This document shows positions 46,961-59,800 of a DNA stretch of 64,000 nucleotides, in pieces. The notes under the pieces were generated by a model, which was not told the origin of the DNA, searched no databases, and worked only from the letters and a program-made list of their open reading frames with translations. This DNA comes from Anadara kagoshimensis. Its lineage: Eukaryota > Mollusca > Bivalvia > Arcoida > Arcidae. Within the stretch, counting starts at the first letter, position 1; each line of letters opens with the position of its first letter. Location of the stretch: NCBI GenBank assembly GCA_021292105.1, contig CM037868.1:25253303-25317302 (forward strand), written 5' to 3'. The translations under genes and the position numbers were made by a program.

Positions 46961-47465
46961 AAGAATAACATGGCAAACATTTTGTCACCTATAAAACATA
47001 TTTTAGAAATAATGATACAAAAATTTGAATCAAACAACCCAAACTGGGGGCTTGATAAAATCCTATTCAGAGAAATATTTTTTATTTAGACATTGTAACT
47101 CAAATACAAGAACATATTCCGATTTAGAAAAACTGTATGTGCCTTGAAATAAAAGAATTAAATAAAAACGTACCGTCATTTATCTAACATTAGACTAGTT
47201 TCTTTACCCGATTTGACGAAATACACGTTTATCGAACACGTATGATACAGAATCTTAAAGTGACTACTTTTGGTGACGTAATGGGGGAACTCCGATAAAT
47301 ACATTGTCATTGTAATGTAAACATAACAAAATTCGCATCACATTAAATTAATTTACTATTCTTATTTTAAGTATGTAAATATTTTAGAAAATAAATAAAA
47401 TTAAGTTACTATAAAAAATAAATAGATCAAAATGTTATTTTCGTATTTTCGCATAAATCGTCAAC

Positions 47466-49061
47466 ATGGACGACAACAACAAAAACAACAACAACCAAAA
47501 AAAAATCAGATGTTTTGATTGATCTAATGATTAACTTTCCGGATGAGGAATTACTACAGTTTGAAATTCAGTGTTATCAAGAAATAGTGTTCCCATTAGA
47601 AGAAAATGAACGCAATGAACTATTAGACATTTTTGTGTCAGCGGTCCCGTTATGGCAATTTAGAAATTCGACCAGTAGAAGTACTACTGAAACCTCTGTT
47701 CAAAACGCCCAAAATGAAAGTTAGATAACTAAGAATTCAGACAGTATAACAAATCAAAATAAGAAAGCCCCCACATTTATAGAAATTGCAGAAAATTATA
47801 AAAATGAATTTAACGATAAAATGAAAAATAAAAATAATGTCAGAAAAACAACAAGTGCCATGAATACCTTTCAGTCGTTTGTTGACAGAACACTAAATAT
47901 GGACTCTGTCTCTATTATTGATTTAGAAACGAATAAACTAGACAGTATCATCGGGTCATTTATTCTTGCAATAAGAAAAGCAGATTGTAACGAGTATGAG
48001 CCAGACACTCTTACTTCATATTCTGTGCGAAAATGGATATCAATTTCGTATCACTGAGGATCGTGAATTTCAAAATTCAAGAAATAATTTAGCAAATAAA
48101 AGGAAAGAGCTGAAACAAAAAGGAAAGAGGGTTAACCTAACAGAGCTGAACCATTGTATGAAGAAGAAGAGAATAAATTGCGAGAAAATGGACTAATAGG
48201 AACCTATGACCCTAAAGCATTAACAAATTTGATATGGCTTAACAACACAAAACTTTTTGGGATGCGGGAGACAACAGAAAACCATAATTTGAAATGGGGA
48301 GATATAAAATTAAAAATCGATGCAAACAATATTGAATATCTTGAATTTAATGAAAGAGAAACAAAAACTAGAACTAGTTATACCACACACCTGAGAGAAT
48401 TCAATCCAAAAGCGTATGGAATTCCGGAAAACTTAAACAAATGTTCTGTTAATGCCTAAAAGCAGTTTGAATTTCGTCGTCTCATAATAAAACGACAGAT
48501 TTCCCATTTTATATTGCGATTTGTCACAACAGGAAACCTGATTCACAACATTGATACAAAAGACAGTCTCTTTCTATCCATTCTACTCAAAATATTATGA
48601 AAACCATGGCATCATCCGCAAATTTACCAGGGAAAAAACAATACCAGCGCCAGAAAAACAACATGTACTCGCCTTTTTCATTCAGGAATTGCCCCAAACA
48701 CAGTTCAACAGTTGTCCGGTCATAAAAATATTTTGAGTGTCAACAATTACGCATTCGCATCAAAATCCATGCAACATTAAATGTCAAACATATTATGTGG
48801 TGTCAATCGTAACACAAATGTCAACAGTCAAACAAACAATGACAATGTTTCTGTAAATTCCACATCATCCAGTCGTTCTTCAACTGCTAATTTTAGTCAA
48901 ATTAATGAACAGTATTCCAGATAATCATTTTCCGGTTTTCTTGGACATAATTTTCACATATCTGGCAATGTCACCATCCAATATATAAACAATTACAAGT
49001 CCGAATAACCAAAAAGAAAACGACCACGCATAGTGATCTACAGTGACGAAAGTGATTAAAG
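47466..49061 (+). pseudogene. Decayed Crypton tyrosine recombinase (DUF3504-like)
   Basis: The coding remnant is spread over three frames. An N-terminal part from ATG 47466 shifts frame in an A-run near 47500 and has TAG at 47722-47724. The core-binding region includes YEPDTLTSYSVRKW and, after a frameshift near 48030, EDREFQNSRNNLANKRKEL. The catalytic part holds TKLFGMRETTENHNLKWGD (first Arg), then later SARKTTCTRLFHSG (48646 on), QQLSGHKNILSVNNYAFAS with the GHK His and the Tyr at 48748-48750. The end has KRKRPRIVIYSDESD and a stop at 49061. These are hallmarks of eukaryotic Crypton/KIAA1958-like recombinases (established family pattern), which move DNA through a Tyr-DNA link. At least three shifts and several stops make it inactive. 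It sits exactly where unit 2 departs from unit 1 after the TRIM gene, so it inserted after, or only in, this copy. AATAAA at 49211. Confidence 0.85.
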
Positions 49062-49537
49062 TAGGTCAGTTTGAACTTTTTGAAAATGAAACTTTTCTGT
49101 GACGTCAGTACATGTCATGTCAAACTTCAGTTCAGTGTTTTTCTGTAGTAAATAATATTTTTCACACAAAGTGTTGTTTGTATTATTAAAATAACCTTGT
49201 TGGAAATGTTAAATAAAAATATCATATACACACTGTGTATATACTATGTATTTATATCACATTTTTTAAAATTAAGATACAATACACATGAAGATAATTA
49301 GAATAAACCTCATATCCAATTCTCTCATAAATTGGTTGTATGCACTACAACAGTAGCATAAATAACAAGTATATGCATCATAACTTTAACAAAACAAACT
49401 GGTATTGAAACAATCAATTTCACTTGTGAATAATTAATCATTTTACACTAGTAAATTAAATATTGTATACTAGTATCTCTATGAAATTATATAATTACCT
49501 CGATGTGAAAAAAACAAATGAAAAAATCGTTCGAAGG

Positions 49538-49570
49538 ACTCTCTCTCTCTCTCTCTCTTTCTCTCTCTTC
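49538..49570. repeat. (CT)n microsatellite
   Basis: Short CT tract with one TTT break following CGTTCGAAGGACTC, homologous in position to the tracts at 30992 and 35468. Confidence 0.95.
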
Positions 49571-50571
49571 TGCATTATGTATTATTGTTAACATTGAACA
49601 TTGTAAATAATAATTTTTTTCCTCATTTTGAACTTTAACATAAACAAACGGGTGTACACATCATTCAAGCAATCTCTTGAAATGGAAACATTCAATTTAG
49701 AACGTAAAATTTCATCAATGTAACAAGGATTGTGGTTAAGTGTTAGACAAAATCTTAGGTACAAGTATTTTCTAATAATTCTTACGACAACGTTAAACAT
49801 ATAAATGAAAAAGCAATTCGTTAGATTCCCCCCCCCCCATCGATTTGTCCGTTTACATACATGTACAATTGCTGTTAAAATTCACTTATTTCGTTAAAAC
49901 GATAAAGCTATTTATTATTTTGTTCGATCATATTTTTGCCTTCCCAGTCCACCGAATGTTTTGTGATTATTATGGGAAGCGTTGTTTGTATACTTACTCA
50001 ATGTATTGACGGTCATACTGAAGATGTATGTATCAATTATATCTTTCAATTGTTAATTTAATACTTAAATTTATTGTACATATTGTTATTGAACAATTTT
50101 ACCCGTGTCTATTATTATTAATTTTATTATTAATATTACTATTTTATTATTAATATTTCTTCTTATTATTATTAGTAGTAGTAGTATTAGTATTATTAAA
50201 TAATAATAATAATAATAATTTTGAAAAATGTCAATTATTGTTTAATTATTCAATTATTCATGTATTTGTTTATTTATTTATTTTTTATTTATTGTTTGCT
50301 TACTTTTTTATTTATTTTAACATATACTGATTTATGTTTTTTTTTTTTTATAAATTTCTTCTTGATTTTTGTCATATTTTGCCAAATTAATGAAGATAAT
50401 CTGTATTGTATATACATGTATTAACAGTTTGTCCATGATTTTTCTGTACTCAGGAAATCAATAAAAAATAGAATTTATAACTTATGAAAAGTAATCAATA
50501 AAACATAATTTAGAAATGATTCTGTCTCCTCTTTATTTCGTTTCCATTCATGTTATTATTATTATATATTT

Positions 50572-50906
50572 ACAATATTACTGTATCTCTCTTCTATGAA
50601 ACATACAGAGGCAATTGTATTGCAATTCCCGTGAAAGACAATTGTGGCCATGACTCTTGATGTGTATCAATTTTTCCGCAATATTACATCATGCCCCACA
50701 CAGGGGGTCACGTGGTCCTGTGAGATACGCGAATCTCGCATGCTAAAAACCCTATCTCACGCAAGCAGATATTGAAGAAATTGCCTTATTGTATTTTAAG
50801 GGGTAATACAAGAAAGTGTGGCGCGTGCCAAATTTTAGAATTTGGCACGCGTCACACTATCTTGCATCATCCCTTGAAATACCATGATCAGAATGTCATT
50901 TCTTAA
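50572..50906. repeat. Foldback repeat, copy 2
   Basis: Matches 8756-9149 from TTTACAATATTACTGTATCT to AGAATGTCATTTCTT. Arms here are shorter, roughly 50791-50834 and 50840-50884 (GGCGCGTGCCAAATT / AATTTGGCACGCGTC), with a loop of only a few bases. Modules A, B and D lack it at the matching position, so it is an insertion in module C. Confidence 0.85.
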
Positions 50907-51897
50907 TTAAATTTATATATTGTTCAGCACCTTATCTTTATATTAAAGATGATCCGATATTCAGTATTCTTGACTGGGACGTACATTCTGTGCAATTAAT
51001 TCATTTTTACGCTACGCTTTTTTGCACACTTATTGCGAAAGTATATTCCTGAAAACTTGCAAATTATATTTTACAGTAAAATATCTAGAATTGTTTTTAG
51101 AGTTGTTTCCCTTTGAACACGTCAATATTTGTTGTTATAGAAAATTCCTATTAATGACATTTATAACTCGTGATTTTTTTCTTCTAATTTCCAAAATTGA
51201 AATGTTAAAGCATCTGTTGTGTTCATGTCCAAGTAAAGACTTTTGCAATCGAGGCATTATGATCATCTGGCAATTTCAGGAATCCGAAGTGCTCGAAAAT
51301 CACGCACGATAGTCGGCACGCAAATTTAAGAACGGTATAACACGGCGGTCAGTTCTGGAAAAGTTTGCAAGCAAATTGACAACCCCTCACACTAGGAATT
51401 AGTCTCACCAAAAGTGTTAAAGACAATATGATTCCTATGGCTGTGGGATATAAATGACGCGATTCAATGCATTTGTAACGTAAACGTTTGCAAAACGTTC
51501 TGCGCAAACGTTAAAAGGCATTTATGACGTGGTGCGCTGACGACGTCTTTTATAAATGAACAACGTATTTAGTAACGACTGATGCTACCAAAAACACAAC
51601 GAAATAATGTAGACAAACAAATTTAACCTGTCTGTTTGACCTTTCTTTTCAATATTGTATGGGACAGTACATTTATGTAAAGGGAACAAAGTTGTCTATT
51701 TTAACTAATTGATTGAAAACAATAACTGTTTATGTTTGATTTCCGAGTTCTAACATAACTCATTGGTGAGGGTAATCTTATTTGAATATTCCCAATGAAA
51801 TGTTCATAGTTGTTTGCCTACAAATGAAGTGAAAAAAAATCAATGAATAAGGAAATAATTATTATATTTTTAAGGTCAACGGTCATCGAATTCATTG

Positions 51898-51928
51898 CTT
51901 ATTTATTTATTTATTTATTCATTTATTT

Positions 51929-51976
<48 letters not shown>

Positions 51977-52045
51977 TTTTATTCCATTTACCTATCCTCA
52001 TTTATTTATTTATTATTTATTTATTTATTACATTTCATTTCATTT
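51898..52045. repeat. (ATTT)n arrays
   Basis: Long TTTA runs with two copies of CATTTACCTATCC. Open frames of Tyr-Leu-Phe-Ile here are repeat artefacts. Confidence 0.9.
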
Positions 52046-52330
52046 ACCTATCCGCAGAGTTGTCAGTATTGATGTTTCTGACGGTTATACAAAACGTAAA
52101 AATACACCAACTTACCTGAACGAATCTGTCAATGATCGGTAATTTTTGGCACCACTCGTAGCTTTCCAGCTGCGAAACAGTGTGTTATTGATGATGTTCA
52201 TAGTGTTATGATGCTAAGGAAAGACACCTTTCTTTCTGTGACAGCGGGTTATCGGTTGGTCAGAGTCTAAAGACTATCTTCAATGATAATGGAGACAAGT
52301 TTCAATCCGTGTTTGAGGTCTATATAGAAA

Positions 52331-52657
52331 CACTACGGTAGCTCAGTTGCTTGATTCCTATAATGAATGTCACAGGTTTGAATCCCGGTGGAGGTCTGAT
52401 TAAACCTTGAAAATAGGCAATGATTGTTCGTTCGCCAAGCGCTCTGCATTTTGAAATGAAAGTCATATGGTATCCTTCGGAAGAAGCCTTAAATACAAAT
52501 GTCACAAGCGTGGCACACCAAAGCACCCTCCCTGCATATTGTCGTGACCGCGTTTCAAAGGTAACATTTCTGCAACTTCACCTGCAGCTATAATATGACG
52601 TCTCGATATAAGTGAAATATTCTTAAATGGGGCGTAAAAACACATTCATTCAACCAA
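52331..52657 (+). mobile_element. tRNA-derived SINE (unit 2 copy)
   Basis: Same insertion as 34193: CTACGGTAGCTCAGTTGC, AGGTTTGAATCCCGGTGGAG, GCGTGGCACACC, and tail ACGTCTCGATATAAGTGAAA TATTCTT. Shared by both units, so it predates the duplication. Confidence 0.85.
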
Positions 52658-52889
52658 TCATCCTTGTATAATAGACAGCTTCAATGTGCAGTTATGAGCT
52701 AGCGACAGTTGAATGTATAGTTGTTTAGCAACAGTGTCCCACGGAAACAAACCTTTACGAGGTTTCTTGAATTAACACAAGACTAGAGTCCGAAAGCCAT
52801 CAGTAATACAATACAATAAACAGCAAAGGAATGTAAAATAGTCCAATTTGACATTTTTGTGCTACTTAATTAGAATCATCAGCACAAGA

Positions 52890-53880
52890 GAAGTACTGCT
52901 ATTGACAGGTGAAGGGTATAGGTCACCTTCTTTAAAATAGAGCAACCTAATTTTGACAGGTGAAGTGTATAGGTCACCTTCTTTAAAATAGAACAGCCTA
53001 CTATTGACAGGTCAAGTGTATAGGTCCCCTTCTTTAAAACAGAACAGCTTACTATTGACAGGTGAAGTGTATAGGTCACCTTCTTTAAAACATCAGCACC
53101 TACTATTAACAGTTGAAGTGTATAGGACACCTTCTTTAAAGTAGAACAAGCTACTATTTACAGTTGAAGTGTATATGACCCCTTCTTTAAAATAGAACAG
53201 CCTACTATTGACAATTGAAGTGTATAGGACAGCTTCTTAAAATATCACAACCTACTATAGACAGGTTAAGTGTATAGGACACCTTCTTTAGATATCACCA
53301 CCTATTACAGATAGGTGAAGTGTATAGGTCATCTTCTTTAAAATAGAACAGCCTACTGTTGACAGGTGAAGTGTATAGGTCACCTTCTTTAAAGTAGAAC
53401 AAGCTACTATTTACAGGTGAAGTGTATAGGTCACCTTCTTTAAAATAGAACAACCTACTATTGACAGGTGAGTAAAGTAGCATCATCTACTATAGACAGG
53501 TGAAGTGTATATGACACTTCCTAAAAAGCACTATTCACTACAGACAGGTGATAGCACACCTTCTTAAAATATCACTACCTACTTTAAACAGGGGTTGAAT
53601 AGGACACCTTCTTAAAATATCACCACCTACTATAGATAGGTGAAGTATATAGGACACCTTCTTAGAATAGCACCACCGACTATAGATAGGTGAAGCACTA
53701 TTCACTACAGACAGGTGATAGCACACCTTCTTAAAATATCACTACCTACTTTAAACAGGGGTTGAATAGGACACCTTCTTAAAATATCACCACCTACTAT
53801 AGATAGGTGAAGTATATAGGACACCTTCTTAGAATAGCACCACCGACTATAGATAGGTGAAGTGTAAGGGACACCTCAAA
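52890..53880. repeat. AGGTG..CACCT minisatellite (unit 2 copy, expanded)
   Basis: About 18-19 units of ACAGGTGAAGTGTATAGGTC ACCTTCTTTAAAATAGAACA GCCTACTATTG-type sequence, roughly 52-58 bp. A 167-bp block is duplicated exactly (copies start near 53531 and 53698). This array is about twice the length of the unit 1 version, so it expanded after duplication. Confidence 0.9.
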
Positions 53881-56800
53881 ATTAATATACAAAACACATG
53901 AAAATTAGAAGAATAAACCATAAATCTAATTCTCTCATAAATTGGTTATACATGCACAAAAACAGTAACATAAATAACAAGTATATGCTTCATAACTTTA
54001 CCAACACAAACTGAAATCGGCACAATCAATATCACTTGTGTCAAGTTATTTACATCATTGACTCCGTATTTGAGTGAAAAATAACAAATGATATTTTCTA
54101 CTATTTTCTATTTTTACGGCAACGTGAAATAGCGAAAGGAAAAGGTAATTCGTTAGATTTTCTCCCATCCACCTGCCCGTTTACTTAAGGAATGACATTC
54201 GTTTTTTTTTGTTATCAAAGCAAGTGTGAATAGCAATAGCCAGACCAAATTGCATGACGGCGAAGCCGTTCATGTATAATATGTCATTTCTTATATTTTT
54301 AATCTTCAATTTCAAAACAAAATCTGAATACGTAATACCTTGTATGTATTATTAAAAGAATCCAATTTTTATTTTGCATCGACACCCATCGGCGGAAAAA
54401 TTGAAGCGCCCACAACCATTTCCGAACCACAATCCAGAAGCACAAACGATAACAAAAAATAGTTCTTCTACTCGCCATAATTTTTATTCATACTGCTTCG
54501 AAAAAATAAAAAATTCATGTTAAAATCACATGTACATTGACTTTCTGTTCCACATGATAACACTCAGTATTGTATTTAACCGTAAAAGTTACCGTTAAAA
54601 GGTGCTTTGTGATTGTAGTGTATTTAAACGCGGTGATTTGACGTAACAACCTAATGAAGTATTTTCATGATGACGTCAATTATTTTCTATAATACTATAA
54701 CATAAAATTGCTCAAAATGTGTTATAGAAGGAGAAACAATGACAATTGTAAATATATACATGCACAAATGCTGTATCAATTCACTTATTTTGTTTAAACG
54801 ATATAGCTGGTTATTATTCTGTTCTATCATATTTTTTGTCCTCCCAATGCACTAAATGTTTTAAGGTTATTGTGGACATCATTGTTTGTATACTTACTCT
54901 ATGTTATAATTAAGCTGTATATATCAAATTTATCTTTCAATTATTAATTTCAATATCTAAATTCAATGCAGATATTTTTATTGTAGAATCATACCCGTGT
55001 CTATCATTGCTATTTTTTTATTGTTATTATTATTATTATTATCATTATTATTATTATTAATTTTAGAAAATATTATTTATTTATTTATTATTTATTTACA
55101 TGTACTGATTTATGTTTTTATTATTTTATTTTATTTTATTTTATTAAATAATATTTTGCTTTTTTATTATTTTCATATTATTGAAGACTATCTGTATATA
55201 TTTAAACCATGTCGAATACTTTTTCTGTACTCATAAAATGACTATAACATTGTTTTCAATTTTTGAATATTATTGAATAAATCATAATTAAGAAATGTTT
55301 CTGTCTTCTATTAATGTTGCTTACATTGATGTTATCACTATTTTTTTTATTTAATATCTTGTCAGCTCAGCACCTCATCTAAATATGCCTTTTGATGGCC
55401 TAATATTTAATATTCTAGACAGGGACATACATCTCATGCATTTAATTCATTCCTTTACGCTGATTTTGTACACCTATTGCAAGAGTATTGTTACTGAAAA
55501 CTTGAAAAATTCATTTTTGTATCCATAATTACAACTTTTAAATTGTGTCTAGAATTATTTTAAGAGTTATTTACTTTTGACTACCTCGATATTCTTATTA
55601 TATTATTACTTTTTTAATGATAGTGTTCAGGAATTGTTGTTTTTTATTTGAGTAACACACATACGTCCAATTTAAGAATTTTGCAAACGAAGCGTCATCT
55701 CGGCATTTCTAAATATCCAGAAGGTGCGGTTAGCAAGGAAATTTACAAAACGAGAAATCAAAAATTTAAATTTGGTTGATAAGAGGCACTTTGATCTGTA
55801 CCAGTCCTGTGTTTGCTATGTCAGGAAAATATAATTCACACATTCTAAGTTTTGTCTTTACTTTATATGTCGGAAAGCGCGATAATCGTGTAGGTAGTGA
55901 AATAATAGATCAAGGTTTTTGCAAGAGTATTGTTACTGAAAACTTGAAAAATTCATTTTTGTATTCATATTTACAACTTTTAAATTATGTCTAGATTTTT
56001 TTAAGAGTTATTTCCCTTTGAATACCAACATTTTTTTATATTTTTTTTTAATGATAGTGGTCAGGAATTGTGATTTATTTTTATGTAAAACATGTACGTC
56101 CGAGTCAGTCAAGCATTTTGTTATCGAAACGTCATCAGAATCCAGAAGATACGGAAATCACTCACAAGTGTCGGCAAGCAAATGTACGAAACGAGATCAA
56201 AATTTGAATTTTGGCAATAAGAGGCACTTTGATCTGTACAAGCTTTTGGGAATGTCAGGAAATTATAATTCATTTGGATATCTCAGGAAAATACAATTAT
56301 CACATTCTAAGTTTTGTCTTTCTTTTATATGTCTGACAGAGCGGTGATATTGTAGTTAGTTAAGAAATGAATAAAAGAATTTTCGACGCAACCTAATCTC
56401 CAATGGTGTCCAGAAAAATACACCATTTGGCAGAGTAATTGACACACCTTCTTACATAAGGAACTAGTCCAATTATATTCGCATCTAAGCGGTTAAATAC
56501 ACTATAACCTGTTTCAAAGTACGGACATCGGAACAATAAAAAGTAGTCAGAATTGTAAACTTTAAACAATGGCGCCTAACCCATTTGCTGTCAACCAAAA
56601 ATAAGTATTTCCCGTTTTATAGCACTTTACGGGTTGCGAAAGACACTGACAGTAAATAACATTCCACTTACAATCTTCCACAATCCTGTACTAGTCCTCC
56701 GTACCTTTTGTAGTTTAGTGTTTTGCTAATTTGTTTTCTTGTATCGCTCAAAAAGTTAAATGTATGTCATTACAATATTGTTAAAACGTGTCATATCTCT

Positions 56801-59800
56801 GCATTCAAAAGAAGGCTGGATATATTTGCTCTATAGTCCTATGTTTCTTTCATTTATTTTGATTACATTATTGGCTTAGCAGCAGTTGTTTACCTTCACG
56901 TATCACCCAGCTTTAGTCCCCATAAACGTCCATACCCCTAATACAATTTGCAACCTTCAATATTCTTCACGTTGGAATTTTTGTTTCGACAAAGATTGGT
57001 ATGTTTGTTTTTTATGATTAACTATATTTTATTTTGAGATATAAAATAGATTTTTTGGACAATTGATGACATGAGAACATGTTAACAACAATGTAGATAA
57101 ATGGAGCCTTAGGTCCTTGTAATTTCTCCTCGTAACAAGTGGACTTTGTGTTCCGGAGGAAATCTGAGCGTGAAGAAAAAAAACGACGATTTCACCTGGG
57201 ATGCTAATAATGAGATTTAAAATCTGTGAGAGATGTTGAGATCTGTAAGTGAAATATAATAAAACGGGTTCAGCAGATTATCACATTATACCGTTTAACG
57301 GTTATGCAGAGCAATTTCATTGAATGGCATTGTTTTTCCTTACAATTGGACAATTTCATTAGTTTTAAAATTTTCTACAACGTTACAATATTAATCATGG
57401 AGTACAACCGCACACTTTCATTGGAAATTTTAAAAGTTGTACATCAGCTAATGCACCTAAAACATGATTTCATTTTAATTGAACTAGATGTAGAATCTAA
57501 CGGCCGTTGGTTGCAAACATTCTAAGAATATATTAATAGTTGTAAATACTCTGTTATTGATAGTTTTGTAGAAGAAGCACCTGAAAAATTCAAAAAATTG
57601 AACTTTGAAAATAACTACAGATGGCATATAGCCGATAACATCTTGATGTAAGTAATTTACGTATTGAGACAATTTTCTGAATAAGAAACTAATTAATATG
57701 ATAAGCACAGTGTTTAACTATTGCTATTGGTGTCTCGATATAAGACAAAGCAACAAGTGAATATCGAAATTTGCGTATTTTTAATAAAACATCTGACGGG
57801 ATTGCAGGGCTGCAGGGGTGACGTTTATTTTGACACAGTAGGGGTGACGTTAATTTAACATTGACCTGTACTCAACTTGGCACTGTATAGTGATATAATG
57901 GCGGAAACGAACATTTTTCTCTATTTTTCTTATAGCTGAAAATAATGGCGTATCGGTACAAAATTAAAAAAGTAGTTTTCCTATCCTCATTAGTTATATT
58001 TATAATGAGACCTTTAGACTATCTGTCACATATTACGGAATAGAGAAAAATTCTATAGTATCATATTCGCGAAGCAAACAAGACCTGTCTACATCAGAAT
58101 CTGAAAGTATCTTGTTATAACTTCACAAATGAGTACTTATCGACATTTCCACATTTCAAAAGGGATATCGAGGTAGATGTTACTCAAAAAAAGTTACAAA
58201 GAGCGATTTTGACAAAGTTTCCAAGGTACTGCTACCGAAGTATGCCTTGCAGCTAAAAATAAAGGTTACATCTATAACTGTCGATTTCAGTATTTTGAAA
58301 TTGATATAGTAGAAGATGTTATCTAGAGAATATTGACACATCGATCAAGACGACATTATATCATACTGCTATCTTCAGTATTGCAATCTTGTCTTTCAAT
58401 TTGCTTCATCTGATGACGACACGATGTAAATAAAAGTCGTCATTTGTTATTAGTTCCTTGTGACATATTTAATGTTTTGTTTCTCTGACAAATATGAACA
58501 GTTATTTTCAAGTATTTTGATAAAATTCGCAACAATATCAGCCATAAAGGTATGTTCAAATAACAATATCGCAACGACATTAGTGGTGAAACTCTATAGA
58601 TTCCCCGACGTAATGCTCGACAAAGATCTTCTTTAACTCTTGTTTGTTTAAGAAATGACAGTAATATCGATGTGCATAAATCGCTGTTTTATTCAAAAGT
58701 AAAACCAAAAACATCAAATTTTAAATTATTTTGTTTTTATATATTATTATTCTAAGACGTATACGAGGATTGTTGAATGTGTAAGATCGGATTGATATGG
58801 TGCAGATTAATTTGATTTTGATCATCAAAGCGCCTGTAACATTCATTCTTGATTTATTGATTAATAAATAATTTTGATTAAAACCCGTAAACCTTAACTA
58901 CTGTACATAAAGACTGTTTGAACATGCATATATTGCGATTAAATTTTTATTTCAATTATTTTGTTAACATTTTAATTATATTTCAACACAGAAAAGAGAG
59001 ACCTAAGTGGAAAAAATATGTCTTCTTTTTAAATCAGTCTATGTGAGTGTATGCATACCATAAATTTTGCCACTTTTTCAATAAAATCAAAATAGATAAG
59101 TATAAATACTCCTATTAGATACCTCATAGGTTATATGTAGGTCGTCCAGTTGTGAATTGTCTTGATTCAATCACGCAGGTAAAAGGTACATTCATTCGTA
59201 ATTTGGGGCCCAAATTGATAGCTGGGATACATATTTTCTGTCAAAAATTTGATTTTTTCTATATACAGACGTTAGCCAAAACACACAACATTGACAAAAA
59301 TATAATTTTTAGTTAGGTCTCTGAATAATGAATAAATATGCACTATTAATTTGTCCAAGCAATTCTTTATTAAAATGTAATTTACAATATTCCATGTTCA
59401 AAATAGCCTTTATGCACAGTAAGTGACAGAATTGATGTAAATTTAGTCGCATCGAATGTTCGAAATTATAACATCTGGGAATTATATTAGCCAATTGGTC
59501 AGTGTGGAGCCGAGTCAAGACGTTATTGTTGAAAAACATTTTAGGTTTTTATCGGTTTATTTTTTAAATCAAAAAGTACATTTGTTGTCCGTTCTAGTAT
59601 TTGCTTTTACATTTTTTATAGATTACTGACCGCAATTGTTAGAGAACACAATTATTTACCTAGATTACCTGTCAACACATTTGCTGAGCATACCAATTTT
59701 TAGTCACGGTGATTTTCTTTTATTTTCTGAAATGGATTTATATGTTTATTTTTGATTCTTCGGTCTACTGAGTTGTTAGAAAAAAATATAGATTGTAAGT

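Larger units (their letters stand above)
49270..52330. other. Unit 2 non-coding module C
   Basis: Collinear with module A of unit 1: CT tract, ATT arrays (50112-50220), GTACATTCTGTGCAATTAAT segment (50981-51000), AGTCTCACCAAAAGTGTTAA (51400) and (TTTA)n at 51898-51980. No gene recognised. Confidence 0.65.

Noticed and set aside
55776..56347. Two ORFs of 72 and 109 codons
   Set aside because: They arise in a 440-bp duplicated non-coding block, and the unit 1 counterpart is not open in the same frame.
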